Shown: positions 33,209 to 41,485 of the stretch, piece by piece
Layout of the letters: every line of letters begins with the position of its first letter
How positions within the stretch are numbered: position 1 is the first letter of the stretch
NCBI RefSeq assembly: GCF_000968685.2
Contig: NZ_LAKD02000083.1
Location: 1 to 64,000 of the forward strand
Reading direction: 5' to 3'
From: Streptomyces antioxidans
GTDB lineage: Bacteria > Actinomycetota > Actinomycetes > Streptomycetales > Streptomycetaceae
Length of the DNA stretch: 64,000 bases
Notes under the pieces: generated by a model
Databases searched by the model: none
What the model was told of the DNA's origin: nothing
What the model saw: only the letters and a program-made list of their open reading frames with translations
Program-made: the position numbers and the translations under genes

Positions 33209-33472
33209 CCTTGCCCCGGAGCGGATTCCCCCCACGGGATCCGGCCGGGCGTCTACGGGCCCTTGTGGGCCGTGTGGTGGCGCGATCTGCCGGGACGCGT
33301 ACCTACGGAAGGGCCGCTCAAAGCTCCCCGAGTACGTCGTCCCGGCTACGCGTTGCGGGATGCGTCCCCCAAGACGTATCCCCACCATCCCATTAGACTC
33401 GCGACCCCCCTCAATAGTTACGTTGGGTTGCATGTGATCTGCGTCTCTTGCCATAAGGGCCATAAAAGGGCA

Positions 33473-33500
33473 AGAGCCTCGATTTGAAGATCGAGGCTCT
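33473..33500 (-). terminator. Terminator of copA (leftward)
   Basis: AGAGCCTCGAT / ATCGAGGCTCT, perfect 11-bp stem with a 6-nt loop, 41 bp past the copA stop and followed in that direction by TTGCCCTTTT, a proper U-rich tail. A second stem CTCTTGCC / GGCAAGAG partly overlaps it and could compete. Confidence 0.8.
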
Positions 33501-33540
33501 GTCGTATGGGTGTTGTGCGGCTTATGGGGACTTGGTGAAT

Positions 33541-35901
33541 CTATGTGGATGCTGTGAAGGTCCGCAGTCGCAGACTGTTCGTCACCACGAATACGGACGA
33601 GAACGCCATGGCGGCTCCCGCGATCATCGGGTTCAGCAGTCCGGCCGCCGCGAGCGGCAGCGCGGCGACGTTGTAGCCGAAGGCCCAGAAGAGGTTGCCC
33701 TTGATGGTGCCGAGGGTGCGGCGCGCCAGCCGGATCGCGTCCGCCGCCACCCGCAGATCGCCCCGGACCAGGGTCAGGTCCCCGGACTCGATGGCCGCGT
33801 CCGTGCCCGTGCCCATCGCGAGCCCGAGGTCGGCGGTGGCGAGGGCGGCCGCGTCGTTGATCCCGTCGCCCACCATGGCGACCGTACGGCCCTCGCTCTG
33901 CAGCCGCTTCACGACGTCCACCTTGTCCTGCGGCAGCACCTCGGCGATGACGTCGTCGATGCCGACCTCGCGGGCCACCGCCTCGGCGACCAGCCGGTTG
34001 TCGCCGGTCAGCAGGATCGGGGTGAGGCCGAGCGCCCGTAGCTGGGCGACCGCCTCGGCGCTGGTCTCCTTGACGGCGTCGGCCACCAGGAGGACGCCGC
34101 GCGCCTCGCCGTCCCAGGCCACCGCGACCGCCGTGCGCCCCTCGGACTCGGCCGCCGCCTTGGCGGCCGCCAGGTCCGCGGGCAGCTCGATGGCCCGGGC
34201 GCCCAGCAGCTTCTCGCGGCCGACCAGCACCGCATGGCCGTCCACCGTGCCCTGGACGCCGAGGCCGGGCTCGGAGCGGAAGTCGGCGGGCGCCGGGAGG
34301 TCGCCGATCCGCTCGGCCGCGCCGTCCGCGATGGCCCGCGCGATCGGGTGCTCGGAGGCGTGTTCCAGGGCGCCCGCGAGCCGCAGCAGCTCCTGTTCGT
34401 CCACGCCGGGCGCCGTAAGGGCCCCGCGCAGCCGCATCCGCCCGGCCGTCACGGTGCCGGTCTTGTCCAGTACGACGGTGTCCACCCGGCGCGTGGACTC
34501 CAGCACCTCGGGCCCCTTGATCAGGATGCCCAGCTGGGCGCCGCGGCCGGTGCCGACCATGAGCGCGGTCGGGGTGGCCAGGCCCAGGGCGCAGGGGCAG
34601 GCGATGATCAGGACGGCGACGGCCGCGGTGAAGGCGGCGGCCGTGTCGCCGGTGGTGAGCAGCCAGCCCAGCAGGGTGCCGACGGCGATCAGCAGCACGA
34701 TCGGTACGAAGATCCCCGAGACCCGGTCGGCGAGCCGCTGCACCTCGGCCTTGCCGTTCTGCGCGTCCTCGACCAGCTTGGCCATGCGGGACAGCTGGGT
34801 GTCCGCGCCGACCCGGGTGGCCTCGACCACGATCCGGCCCGACGCGTTGACGGTCGCGCCCGCCACCGCGTCGCCGACCCCCACGTCCACCGGCACCGAC
34901 TCTCCGGTCAGCATCGAGGCGTCCACGGCGGAGGAGCCCTCGACCACCGTGCCGTCGGTGGCGATCTTCTCGCCGGGGCGCACCACGAAGCGGTCGCCGA
35001 CGACCAGCTCGCCGACGGGGACCCGTACCTCCCTGGCCGCCCGTCGCCCACCGTCCTCGGCCGGGAGCGCTTCGCGCCCGTCCCCCTCGTACCGGAGGAC
35101 GGCCACGTCCTTGGCGCCGAGCTCCAGCAGCGCGCGCAGCGCCGCGCCCGCCCGCCGCTTGGACTTCGCCTCCAGATGGCGGCCGAGGAGGATCAGCGCG
35201 GTCACTCCGGCCGCCGCCTCCAGATAGATCGAGGACGATCCGTCGGTGCGGGAGACGGTGAGGTCGAAGCCGTGCCGCATCCCGGGCATGCCCGCCTCGC
35301 CGAAGAACAGCGCCCACGCGGACCAGCCGAGGGCCGCCAGGGTGCCGATGGAGACGAGGGTGTCCATGGTGGCCGCGCCGTGCCGGGCGTTCGCCCAGGC
35401 GGCCTTGTGGAAGGGCGCGCCGCCCCAGACGACGACCGGCGCGGCGAGGGTGAGCGAGAGCCACTGCCAGTTGTCGAACTGGAGGGACGGCACCATCGCC
35501 AGCACCACGACGGGCAGGGACAGCGCGAGGGAGACGAGCGTGCGGTGGCGCAGGGCGTCCGGTGCGGCCTCACCGCGCGGGGCGGCCCCCGGCGCGGCGG
35601 CGCCCTCGGGGGCGCGGGGCTCGGGCACGGCGGGGCGCGGTTCCTCGGCGGTGTACCCGGTCTTGACGACGGTGGCGATCAGGTCGGCGACCTCGATCCC
35701 CTCGCCGTAGGACACCTTGGCCTTCTCGGTGGCGAAGTTCACCGTGGCGGTGACGCCGTCGAGGCGGTTGAGTTTCTTCTCGACACGGGCGGCGCAGGAC
35801 GCACAGGTCATCCCGCCGATGGCGAGCTCGACCTGTGAGGGCCCGCCGCCCGTCGCCGTGGTGTCGGCGGCGGGCCCGGCGGGGGGTGCCGTGCTGGTCA
35901 T
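33541..35901 (-). CDS. copA: Cu(+)-exporting P1B-type ATPase CopA
   Basis: 786 residues. N-terminal heavy-metal domain with GGMTCASCAARV (Cys33, Cys36); membrane CPC motif IIACPCALGLATPTALMVGT; phosphorylation site VVLDKTGTVTAGR; LEHASEHPIARAIADG (the HP motif of metal ATPases); ATP hinge MVGDGINDAAALATADLGLA. C-terminal membrane helices carry NLFWAFGYNVAALPLAAAGL, where the Asn/Tyr pair is part of the Cu(I) site. It pumps Cu(I) out of the cytoplasm. An in-frame Pro/Ala linker (~85-115) separates the metal domain from the first helix. Encoded with the chaperone copZ on the same strand, 87 bp apart. Confidence 0.95.
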   Translation of the reverse strand: MTSTAPPAGPAADTTATGGGPSQVELAIGGMTCASCAARVEKKLNRLDGVTATVNFATEKAKVSYGEGIEVADLIATVVKTGYTAEEPRPAVPEPRAPEGAAAPGAAPRGEAAPDALRHRTLVSLALSLPVVVLAMVPSLQFDNWQWLSLTLAAPVVVWGGAPFHKAAWANARHGAATMDTLVSIGTLAALGWSAWALFFGEAGMPGMRHGFDLTVSRTDGSSSIYLEAAAGVTALILLGRHLEAKSKRRAGAALRALLELGAKDVAVLRYEGDGREALPAEDGGRRAAREVRVPVGELVVGDRFVVRPGEKIATDGTVVEGSSAVDASMLTGESVPVDVGVGDAVAGATVNASGRIVVEATRVGADTQLSRMAKLVEDAQNGKAEVQRLADRVSGIFVPIVLLIAVGTLLGWLLTTGDTAAAFTAAVAVLIIACPCALGLATPTALMVGTGRGAQLGILIKGPEVLESTRRVDTVVLDKTGTVTAGRMRLRGALTAPGVDEQELLRLAGALEHASEHPIARAIADGAAERIGDLPAPADFRSEPGLGVQGTVDGHAVLVGREKLLGARAIELPADLAAAKAAAESEGRTAVAVAWDGEARGVLLVADAVKETSAEAVAQLRALGLTPILLTGDNRLVAEAVAREVGIDDVIAEVLPQDKVDVVKRLQSEGRTVAMVGDGINDAAALATADLGLAMGTGTDAAIESGDLTLVRGDLRVAADAIRLARRTLGTIKGNLFWAFGYNVAALPLAAAGLLNPMIAGAAMAFSSVFVVTNSLRLRTFTAST

Positions 35902-35988
35902 GTCTGGTCTCCTGGGAGGAGGGCCGGGCCGTACGGCGGCTGTATGAGCAGGGCGGCACGGTCCGGCGGAGGTTTGGTGGGGGCTCGC

Positions 35989-36213
35989 TCAGGCCCGGCC
36001 GGCGAGCTCGTAGCCCGCCTCGTCCACGGCGGCGCGGACGGTCCCCTCGTCCAGTGGGGCGGCCGAGACCACGGTGACCTGGCCGGTGGAGGCCGCGGCC
36101 TTGACGGAGGTGACGCCTGCGAGCGCGCCGATCTCCTCGGCGACGGCGCCTTCGCAGTGGCCGCAGGTCATGCCGGTCACCTTGTAGACGGTGGTGACTG
36201 CCTCGGAGCTCAT
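35989..36213 (-). CDS. copZ: Copper chaperone CopZ
   Basis: 74 residues, one HMA domain with the metal motif GMTCGHCEGAV (Cys17, Cys20) and the typical beta-alpha-beta-beta-alpha-beta pattern (SVKAAASTGQVTVVSAAPLD; VRAAVDEAGYEL). It carries Cu(I) to CopA. GGAGAACCCC gives good spacing to the ATG at 36213. A CsoR-type operator lies 86 bp upstream. Confidence 0.93.
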   Translation of the reverse strand: MSSEAVTTVYKVTGMTCGHCEGAVAEEIGALAGVTSVKAAASTGQVTVVSAAPLDEGTVRAAVDEAGYELAGRA

Positions 36214-36298
36214 GGGGTTCTCCTGTGTGGGGTGGGCGTGACGGTCGGTGCGCAGGGGGCGCCGGAATGCCTCAGCGTCTCCTGACGCTCCCCACTTT

Positions 36299-36315
36299 AT
36301 ACCCCTAGGGGGTAT
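36299..36315. promoter_or_regulatory. CsoR-type copper operator
   Basis: ATACCCCTAGGGGGTAT, a near-perfect dyad of the ATACCC...GGGTAT type bound by the Cu(I) repressor CsoR in Streptomyces, 86 bp upstream of copZ. Read leftward it is close to where a -35/-10 region would lie. Confidence 0.8.
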
Positions 36316-36425
36316 GGATGGAAGCCGGTGGTGCGCCGGTCGGTGACGGGTGGGTCGGGCCCGCGTGCACTCCTCCGCGGTCCGGGGTGGGAGGGGGCCC
36401 GGGTGAACGGGGTGTGGTGCGGGGC

Positions 36426-37082
36426 TCAGGGCCGGGCGGGGGCTCCTCCGGTGCCGAGCACCGGGGCGAGGTAGCCGTACAGGGCGGTCTTCAACTCCGT
36501 GACGTACGCCTCCCGTTCGGCGCCCTCATGGCCGAGGATCAGCCCCAGTCCGGCCTTGAACAGGGCGAACGCCATGCTCGCGGTGTGGGTGCGGCGCTCG
36601 GGGGAGAGCTCGGGGTTGCGGACGCCGATCAGCTCCTCGATGCGGTCCTGGATCGAGTCGTGCTGGGCGGCGTGTTCCTCGAGGAAGTTGCCCGGCGCTT
36701 CGGAGGACTGGAGCAGGGTCAGGAAGGCGGGGTTCGCACAGTTGAACTCGATCATCGGGTCGAGGACCGCGTCGATGAGTTCGCGCAGCGGCAGCGCGGC
36801 GTTCTCGGGGGTGAAGACCCCGTGGGTCTCCAGCATCCTGCGGTTGAGGCGTTCGCCGAGCTCGACGGCGATGGCCTCCTTGTTCGGGAAGAACTGGTAC
36901 AGCGTGCCGGGGGAGACCCCGGCCTCGCGGGCGATGGCGTTGGTGCTCGCGGAGGTGTAGCCGGCGCGGCAGAAGACGCTGGCTGCGGCGTCGAGCAGCT
37001 GCTGGATCCGGCGCTCGCCGCGCGCCTGTCTGCGGCGCGGCTTCACCGTCTCGTGGGGCTGGTCCGCCTTGCTCTCGGTCAC
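36426..37082 (-). CDS. TetR-family repressor of the MmpL exporter
   Basis: 218 residues. HTH RRQARGERRIQQLLDAAASV, then YTSASTNAIAREAGVSPGTL and YQFFPNKEAIAVELGERL; the C-terminal ligand domain is helical. Divergent from an MmpL transporter with two 14-bp palindromes between, the normal plan for a repressor of a drug or lipid exporter. GGGGA 6 nt before the GTG at 37082 favours this start over an ATG 18 codons upstream, which would overlap the promoter side operator region. Confidence 0.9.
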   Translation of the reverse strand: MTESKADQPHETVKPRRRQARGERRIQQLLDAAASVFCRAGYTSASTNAIAREAGVSPGTLYQFFPNKEAIAVELGERLNRRMLETHGVFTPENAALPLRELIDAVLDPMIEFNCANPAFLTLLQSSEAPGNFLEEHAAQHDSIQDRIEELIGVRNPELSPERRTHTASMAFALFKAGLGLILGHEGAEREAYVTELKTALYGYLAPVLGTGGAPARP

Positions 37083-37119
37083 CTGTTTTCCCCGGCTCTC
37101 CGTGTTCGATTGACAAACA

Positions 37120-37162
37120 CGAGCGCCCGCTCGCATTCTTGAGAAACGCGAGCGGTCGCTCG
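37120..37162. promoter_or_regulatory. Twin TetR operators between tetR and mmpL
   Basis: CGAGCGCCCGCTCG at 37120-37133 and CGAGCGGTCGCTCG at 37149-37162, each a perfect 6-2-6 palindrome, centres 29 bp apart. They occupy the divergent promoter of the regulator and the exporter. Confidence 0.8.
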
Positions 37163-37249
37163 TGTTTACCGCCCATGGTAATCAACGACCCGTGCTGCCC
37201 ACGGACATTTGGTGGCGGCATGGGGCACAGGTGAAGGGGACACCGCGCC

Positions 37250-39676
37250 ATGACCGATGTCAACCGCCCGCCCGAGGACCGGATCGGAGGGTGGACCCGC
37301 CTGGTCACGGCGCGTCCCCGGCTGTCCCTGTTGCTCGCCTTGATCTTCACCGCGCTGGCCGTCGTAGCCGGGAGCGGGGTGGCCGACCGGATGGGAAGCG
37401 GCGGCTGGGAGGACCCGGCGGCCGAGTCCGCGTATGCCACCAAGGCGCTCGAGAAGCGCTTCCCCGCCTCCCAGCCCAATCTGATCCTGCTCGTCGACAG
37501 CGGCGGGAAGACCGTGGACGATCCGGCCGTCGCCGCCGAGGCCCGGGCGCTGGCCAAGAAGCTCTCGCACGAGGAGGCGGTCACCGGGGTCACCTCGTAC
37601 TGGACCACCGGCGCGTCCTCGCTGCGCGCCCGGGACCGGGGCGAGGCGATCATCGCCGCGCGGATCCTCGGCGATGAGTCGGCGGCGGGCAAGGCGCTGG
37701 AGCGCATGGCGCCGCACTACCGGGGCGCCCATGGTCCGGTCGAGGTGCGGGTCGGCGGGATGGTCGCGGTCCGCCATGAGCTGCAGTCCACCATCCAGGA
37801 GGATCTGCTGCGGGCCGAGATGATCGCCCTGCCCATCACCCTGGTGCTGCTCGTGATGGTCTTCGGCAGCGCCGTGGCCGCCCTGCTGCCGCTCGGGGTC
37901 GGCATCATCGCGATCCTCGGCACGGACGCGGTGCTGCGCGGGCTCACCGAGTTCACCGATGTCTCGGTCTTCGCGCAGAACCTGACCACCGCACTCGGCC
38001 TCGGACTCGCCATCGACTACGCCCTGTTCATCGTGCGCCGCTTCCGCGAGGAGCTGGGCCGGGGCGCGGAGAAGCTGCCCGCCGTCGCGACCACGCTGCG
38101 CACCGCCGGGCGCACCGTGCTCTTCTCGGCGCTGACCGTCGCCGCCTCGCTCGCCGCCATGCTGGTCTTCCCGCAGTACTTCCTGCGCTCCTTCGCCTAT
38201 GCGGGGATCGCGGTGGTGCTGATCGCCGCCACCGCCGCCCTGGTGGTCCTCCCCGCCGCACTCATCCTCCTGGGCGACCGGGTCAACGCACTGGATCTCA
38301 CCCGGCTGCTGCGCCGTGGCCGCCCGGTCCGCGGCGGTGAGCCCGGAGCGGGCTGGGCGCGGCTGGCCCGGCTGGTGATGCGGCGGGCCCCGATGTTCGC
38401 GCTGGCCACCGTCGCCGGTCTGGTCGCGCTGGGACTCCCCTTCCTGAGGGTGGAGTTCGGCACCGCGGATGACCGCCAGCTGCCGAAGAGCGCCGAGTCC
38501 CATGTGGTGCAGCAGCACATCCGGGAGGGGTTCCCCGGCGGTCCCGGGGGCGCGGTGGAGGTCCTCGCCGAGGGCGGGGGCACCGGCACCAAGGCCCTCG
38601 CCGACTACAGCGCCAAGATCTCCGCCCTCCCCAAGGTGCTGCGGGTGGACAGCCCGGCGGGCCGGTTCGCCGATGGGCGGCGGGTGGCCGAGCCGGGGCC
38701 GGCGGAGGCGGCGCGGCTGGCCGGTGGCTCGGCGGAGATCACAGTGCAGCCCAAGGGCGAGGCCGTGGACGCCGCCAGCCAGAATCTGGTGCGGACGATC
38801 CGCGCCCAGGAGCCATCGTTCACCACCTCGGTGACCGGCACCGCCGCCGTCCTGGTGGACACCAAGGACTCCATAGCCGACCGGCTGCCCTGGGCCGCGG
38901 CCATCATCGTCGCCGTCACCCTGCTGCTGGTCTTCCTGCTCACCGGAAGCGTGCTGATACCGATTCAGGCCGTGCTGCTCAACGCGCTCAGTCTGACCGC
39001 GATGTTCGGCGCGGTGGTGTGGGTCTTCCAGGACGGGCATCTGTCCGGTCCGCTCTCCTTCACCACCTCCGGCGATATCGAGACCACCCTGCCCGTCCTG
39101 ATGTTCTGTGTCGCCTTCGGACTCTCCATGGACTATGGGGTCTTCCTGCTCTCCCGGATCAAGGAGGAGTACGACCGCACCGGGGACCATCAGGCGGCGG
39201 TGGAGTTCGGGCTGCGGCGCACCGGCGGCCTGATCACGGCGGCGGCGCTGATCCTCGCCGTGGTGATGGTGGGCATCGGCACCTCGCGGGTCACCAACAC
39301 CAAGATGCTGGGGCTGGGTATCGCCCTGGCCGTGCTGATGGACGCGATGGTGGTGCGCGGGCTGCTGGTGCCCGCGGTGATGAAGCTGACCGGCCGGGCC
39401 ACCTGGTGGGCCCCGGGCCCGCTGCGTCGGCTGCACACCCGGTTCGGGCTGAGCGAGGGGGAGTCCGCTCCCGCCGCACGCCAAGGGGGCTCCGGTACGG
39501 AGGCCGCCGCGGATATCGGCACGGGGGCCGCCACGGATGCCGCCGCGGGTGGCGGGGCCGACGGTCGCCGCTGCGGCGGCAAGGGCGGGCCTCACGGTGA
39601 GGACGGGACCCACGGTGAGGACGGGGTTCAAGGAGAGGGGGAGGAGGCGCGGGACCGGGTGAGCACGGGCCGCTAA
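37250..39676 (+). CDS. MmpL/RND-family membrane exporter
   Basis: 808 residues with the duplicated MMPL layout. After an initial TM (LSLLLALIFTALAVVAGSGV) comes a first extracytoplasmic domain and a block of helices with LGLGLAIDYALFIVRRFREE; after LVMRRAPMFALATVAGLVAL comes the second extracytoplasmic domain and a block with VAFGLSMDYGVFLLSRIKEE. The Asp-Tyr pairs in both blocks are the proton-relay residues of the family. The tail from ~residue 745 is Gly/Asp/Glu-rich with a small repeat GPHGEDGTHGEDG. It exports a lipid or amphiphile by proton antiport; the substrate is unknown. Controlled by the divergent TetR gene. Confidence 0.92.
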   Translation: MTDVNRPPEDRIGGWTRLVTARPRLSLLLALIFTALAVVAGSGVADRMGSGGWEDPAAESAYATKALEKRFPASQPNLILLVDSGGKTVDDPAVAAEARALAKKLSHEEAVTGVTSYWTTGASSLRARDRGEAIIAARILGDESAAGKALERMAPHYRGAHGPVEVRVGGMVAVRHELQSTIQEDLLRAEMIALPITLVLLVMVFGSAVAALLPLGVGIIAILGTDAVLRGLTEFTDVSVFAQNLTTALGLGLAIDYALFIVRRFREELGRGAEKLPAVATTLRTAGRTVLFSALTVAASLAAMLVFPQYFLRSFAYAGIAVVLIAATAALVVLPAALILLGDRVNALDLTRLLRRGRPVRGGEPGAGWARLARLVMRRAPMFALATVAGLVALGLPFLRVEFGTADDRQLPKSAESHVVQQHIREGFPGGPGGAVEVLAEGGGTGTKALADYSAKISALPKVLRVDSPAGRFADGRRVAEPGPAEAARLAGGSAEITVQPKGEAVDAASQNLVRTIRAQEPSFTTSVTGTAAVLVDTKDSIADRLPWAAAIIVAVTLLLVFLLTGSVLIPIQAVLLNALSLTAMFGAVVWVFQDGHLSGPLSFTTSGDIETTLPVLMFCVAFGLSMDYGVFLLSRIKEEYDRTGDHQAAVEFGLRRTGGLITAAALILAVVMVGIGTSRVTNTKMLGLGIALAVLMDAMVVRGLLVPAVMKLTGRATWWAPGPLRRLHTRFGLSEGESAPAARQGGSGTEAAADIGTGAATDAAAGGGADGRRCGGKGGPHGEDGTHGEDGVQGEGEEARDRVSTGR

Positions 39677-39720
39677 GCGCTCCGCGGGAAGTGTCGCAAG
39701 CTGCGGTCGTTCATCCGCGG

Positions 39721-39775
39721 CTGCGTCGTGGCCGGTCGCGCAGTTCCCCGCGCGCCTTCGGGGCGCACCCGAACC
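39721..39775. repeat. Copy of a common Streptomyces intergenic repeat
   Basis: TCGTGGCCGGTCGCGCAGTT followed by CCCCGCGCGCCTTCGGGGCGC resembles the short intergenic element (CGCAGTTCCCCGCGCCCCT type) I know to be scattered through many Streptomyces genomes. The right half can form a hairpin. Identified from memory, not by search. Confidence 0.5.
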
Positions 39776-39823
39776 GCACCGGACTTCAGCGAGGTCGCTC
39801 AGCGGCCCACGCGGATGCGCCCC

Positions 39824-40033
39824 CTAGTCCTTGCCATCGCGCCGGGCGCGGCGGTTGCCGGGTCTGCGGACCACCCAGGAGCGGATCGTATCCGCGTACC
39901 AGTACGGCTTGCCGCCCTCCACATGATCGGGGGGCGGCAGCAGGCCGTGCTTGCGGTAGGACCGTACGGTGTCGGTCTGCACACCGATGTGCGCGGCGAT
40001 CTCCTTGTACGACCACAGCCTCCGGTCGGTCAT
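39824..40033 (-). CDS. Small MerR-like/AlpA-like HTH protein
   Basis: 69 residues: LWSYKEIAAHIGVQTDTVRSYRKHGLLPPPD is a winged-HTH as in MerR N-termini and AlpA/excisionase proteins (shown in part as SYKEIAAHIGVQTDTVRSYR). It is followed by GGKPYWYADTIRSWVVRRPG, the usual AlpA-type ending in a basic tail. No integrase or phage gene is nearby. It could be a stand-alone chromosomal regulator or relic of an integrated element. The ATG at 40033 lacks a strong ribosome-binding site. Confidence 0.75.
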   Translation of the reverse strand: MTDRRLWSYKEIAAHIGVQTDTVRSYRKHGLLPPPDHVEGGKPYWYADTIRSWVVRRPGNRRARRDGKD

Positions 40034-40242
40034 CTCTTATGCCCTTCCGCAGGGCGTCGCGGTCACGGCCCGGTGGGACCGTCGGGGGAGCCACGGCGCG
40101 CCTGCTCACACTCCATCAGCCTGTGCCCGGTCAACGACGCTGAGTGAAGGACGGCCCGGGGCTGTTGAACACCTGTGACGGAGGCGTGCCGTGGTGTGAC
40201 CGCTGTGACGCATGAGTGACGCACCGGACGAGACCCGGACGA

Positions 40243-40289
40243 TATGAGCCATGGGTCGTGGCTCATGGCTCATGGGCCACGGCCCATGA
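40243..40289. repeat. Cluster of overlapping GGCTCATG/GGGCCATG hairpins
   Basis: ATGAGCCA...TGGCTCAT (8-bp arms, 7-nt loop) is followed directly by CATGGGCCACGGCCCATG (8-bp arms, 2-nt loop). The 320-bp gap 40034-40354 holds these and the next hairpin but no gene. Confidence 0.7.
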
Positions 40290-40292
40290 CCG

Positions 40293-40327
40293 CAGCGGGC
40301 CGACCGTAACTCACGGTCGGCCCGCTG
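40293..40327 (-). terminator. Terminator of the leftward inositol unit
   Basis: CAGCGGGCCGACCGT / ACGGTCGGCCCGCTG, a perfect 15-bp stem with a 5-nt loop, 28 bp past the iolG-like stop. Confidence 0.8.
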
Positions 40328-40354
40328 GTGTCAGCTGGAGAGGGGTGAGGGGTA

Positions 40355-41374
40355 TCAGCCGTAGAAGGCGGGGCGCTCGATCATCTCCACGGCCGTGCGC
40401 TCCCCCGTGGCCTGGGCCCGGATCCCCGCCTCGCTGACGGCGGTCGCGGCATAGCCGTCCCAGGCGCTGGGGCCCTCGACCTCCCCGCGCCGGGTGGCGT
40501 TGACCCAGCTCTGCACCTCACGGTCGTACGCCTCCTCGAAGCGGGCCACGAAGTCCGGGGCGATCTCCCCGCCCCAGGCGCCGGGCCGGTTGACCAGCAT
40601 CCCGTGGGCGTCGCCGACGCGGGCGGTGCCCCGTTCGCACACCGCCTCCGCCTGCACCTGGTAGCCGAAGCCGCAGGTGGCGAAGATCTCCACATTGACG
40701 ATCGCCCCGCCGGTGGTCTCGAAGATCACCAGCTGGGGGTCGCTGAGCGGTTCGGGGGAGAGCGAGCTGGGGGTCGGCTTGAGCACCGTGACCGCGGCGA
40801 TCTCCTGCTCCAGCAGCCAGCGCGACTGGTCCATCTCATGCACCACCGAGTCGGTGATCATCATCTCGTTGGTGAAGTAGGAGTGCACCGAGGCATTGCG
40901 GTGGCGGCAGTGCAGCAGCAGCGGGCGGCCCAGCTCGCCCCCGGCCAGCAGCGCCTTGAGCTTCATGAACTCGGTGTCGTAGCGGCGCATAAAGCCCACC
41001 TGCACCCGGCGGCGGCCCAGCCGCTGCTCGGCCTCCAGCACCCGCAGCGCGGACCCGGAGTCCGGGGTGAGCGGCTTCTCGCACAGCACCGGCAGATCGC
41101 GCTCGAACGCGCTGAGCAGCGCGGCCTCGTGCGCGGGCCCCGGTGAGGCGATCAGCACCGCGTCCACGCCGGGCGCGGCCATCGCGGCGGCCGGGTCGGT
41201 GAACGCCTGACAGCCGTCGGCGGTGTCGGCGACCGCCTTGGCCCGCGCCTCGTCGATGTCGACCACGGCGGCCACCCGGGCGCCGCTGATCACGTCGTTG
41301 ATGCGGCGGACATGGTCGGCGCCCATCTTGCCGGTCCCGATGACGGCGATCCCGAGCGTTCCCTGCTGGGTCAT
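40355..41374 (-). CDS. iolG: Inositol 2-dehydrogenase-like Gfo/Idh oxidoreductase (IolG)
   Basis: 339 residues. Rossmann loop GIAVIGTGKMGADHVRRIND, catalytic-Lys signature LPVLCEKPLTPDSG, and the C-terminal domain with DSVVHEMDQSRWLLEQEIAA (the His and Asp near NAD and substrate). It matches the inositol 2-dehydrogenase branch that oxidises myo-inositol to 2-keto-myo-inositol with NAD. GAGAGG 5 nt before the ATG at 41374. Last gene of a leftward set with the IolE/IolH-type barrel; the importer lies further upstream on the same strand. Confidence 0.88.
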   Translation of the reverse strand: MTQQGTLGIAVIGTGKMGADHVRRINDVISGARVAAVVDIDEARAKAVADTADGCQAFTDPAAAMAAPGVDAVLIASPGPAHEAALLSAFERDLPVLCEKPLTPDSGSALRVLEAEQRLGRRRVQVGFMRRYDTEFMKLKALLAGGELGRPLLLHCRHRNASVHSYFTNEMMITDSVVHEMDQSRWLLEQEIAAVTVLKPTPSSLSPEPLSDPQLVIFETTGGAIVNVEIFATCGFGYQVQAEAVCERGTARVGDAHGMLVNRPGAWGGEIAPDFVARFEEAYDREVQSWVNATRRGEVEGPSAWDGYAATAVSEAGIRAQATGERTAVEMIERPAFYG

Positions 41375-41485
41375 AGACCTCTCTCTTCTCTCTCTGCTCT
41401 CTGGACGGTTCGACGGTCCGGTGGGGTAGAGGCCCGTGGGGGTGCCCATGTGGGCGAGGGCCCGTTGGGGGCGGGAAGGGAGGGG

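Noticed and set aside
33473..33500. tRNA-like or riboswitch hairpin
   Set aside because: There is no cloverleaf or conserved tRNA boxes; a simple stem with a U-rich tail fits the copA terminator.
31697..35464. A 1255-codon open frame on the minus strand across citrate synthase and copA
   Set aside because: It is an antisense/out-of-phase shadow: the overlapping gltA and copA frames have all family motifs, and the long frame results from strong G/C bias at third positions.
37166..39631. A long minus-strand frame opposite the MmpL gene
   Set aside because: Low-complexity composition and no ribosome-binding site; the MmpL frame has clear membrane segments and proton-relay motifs.
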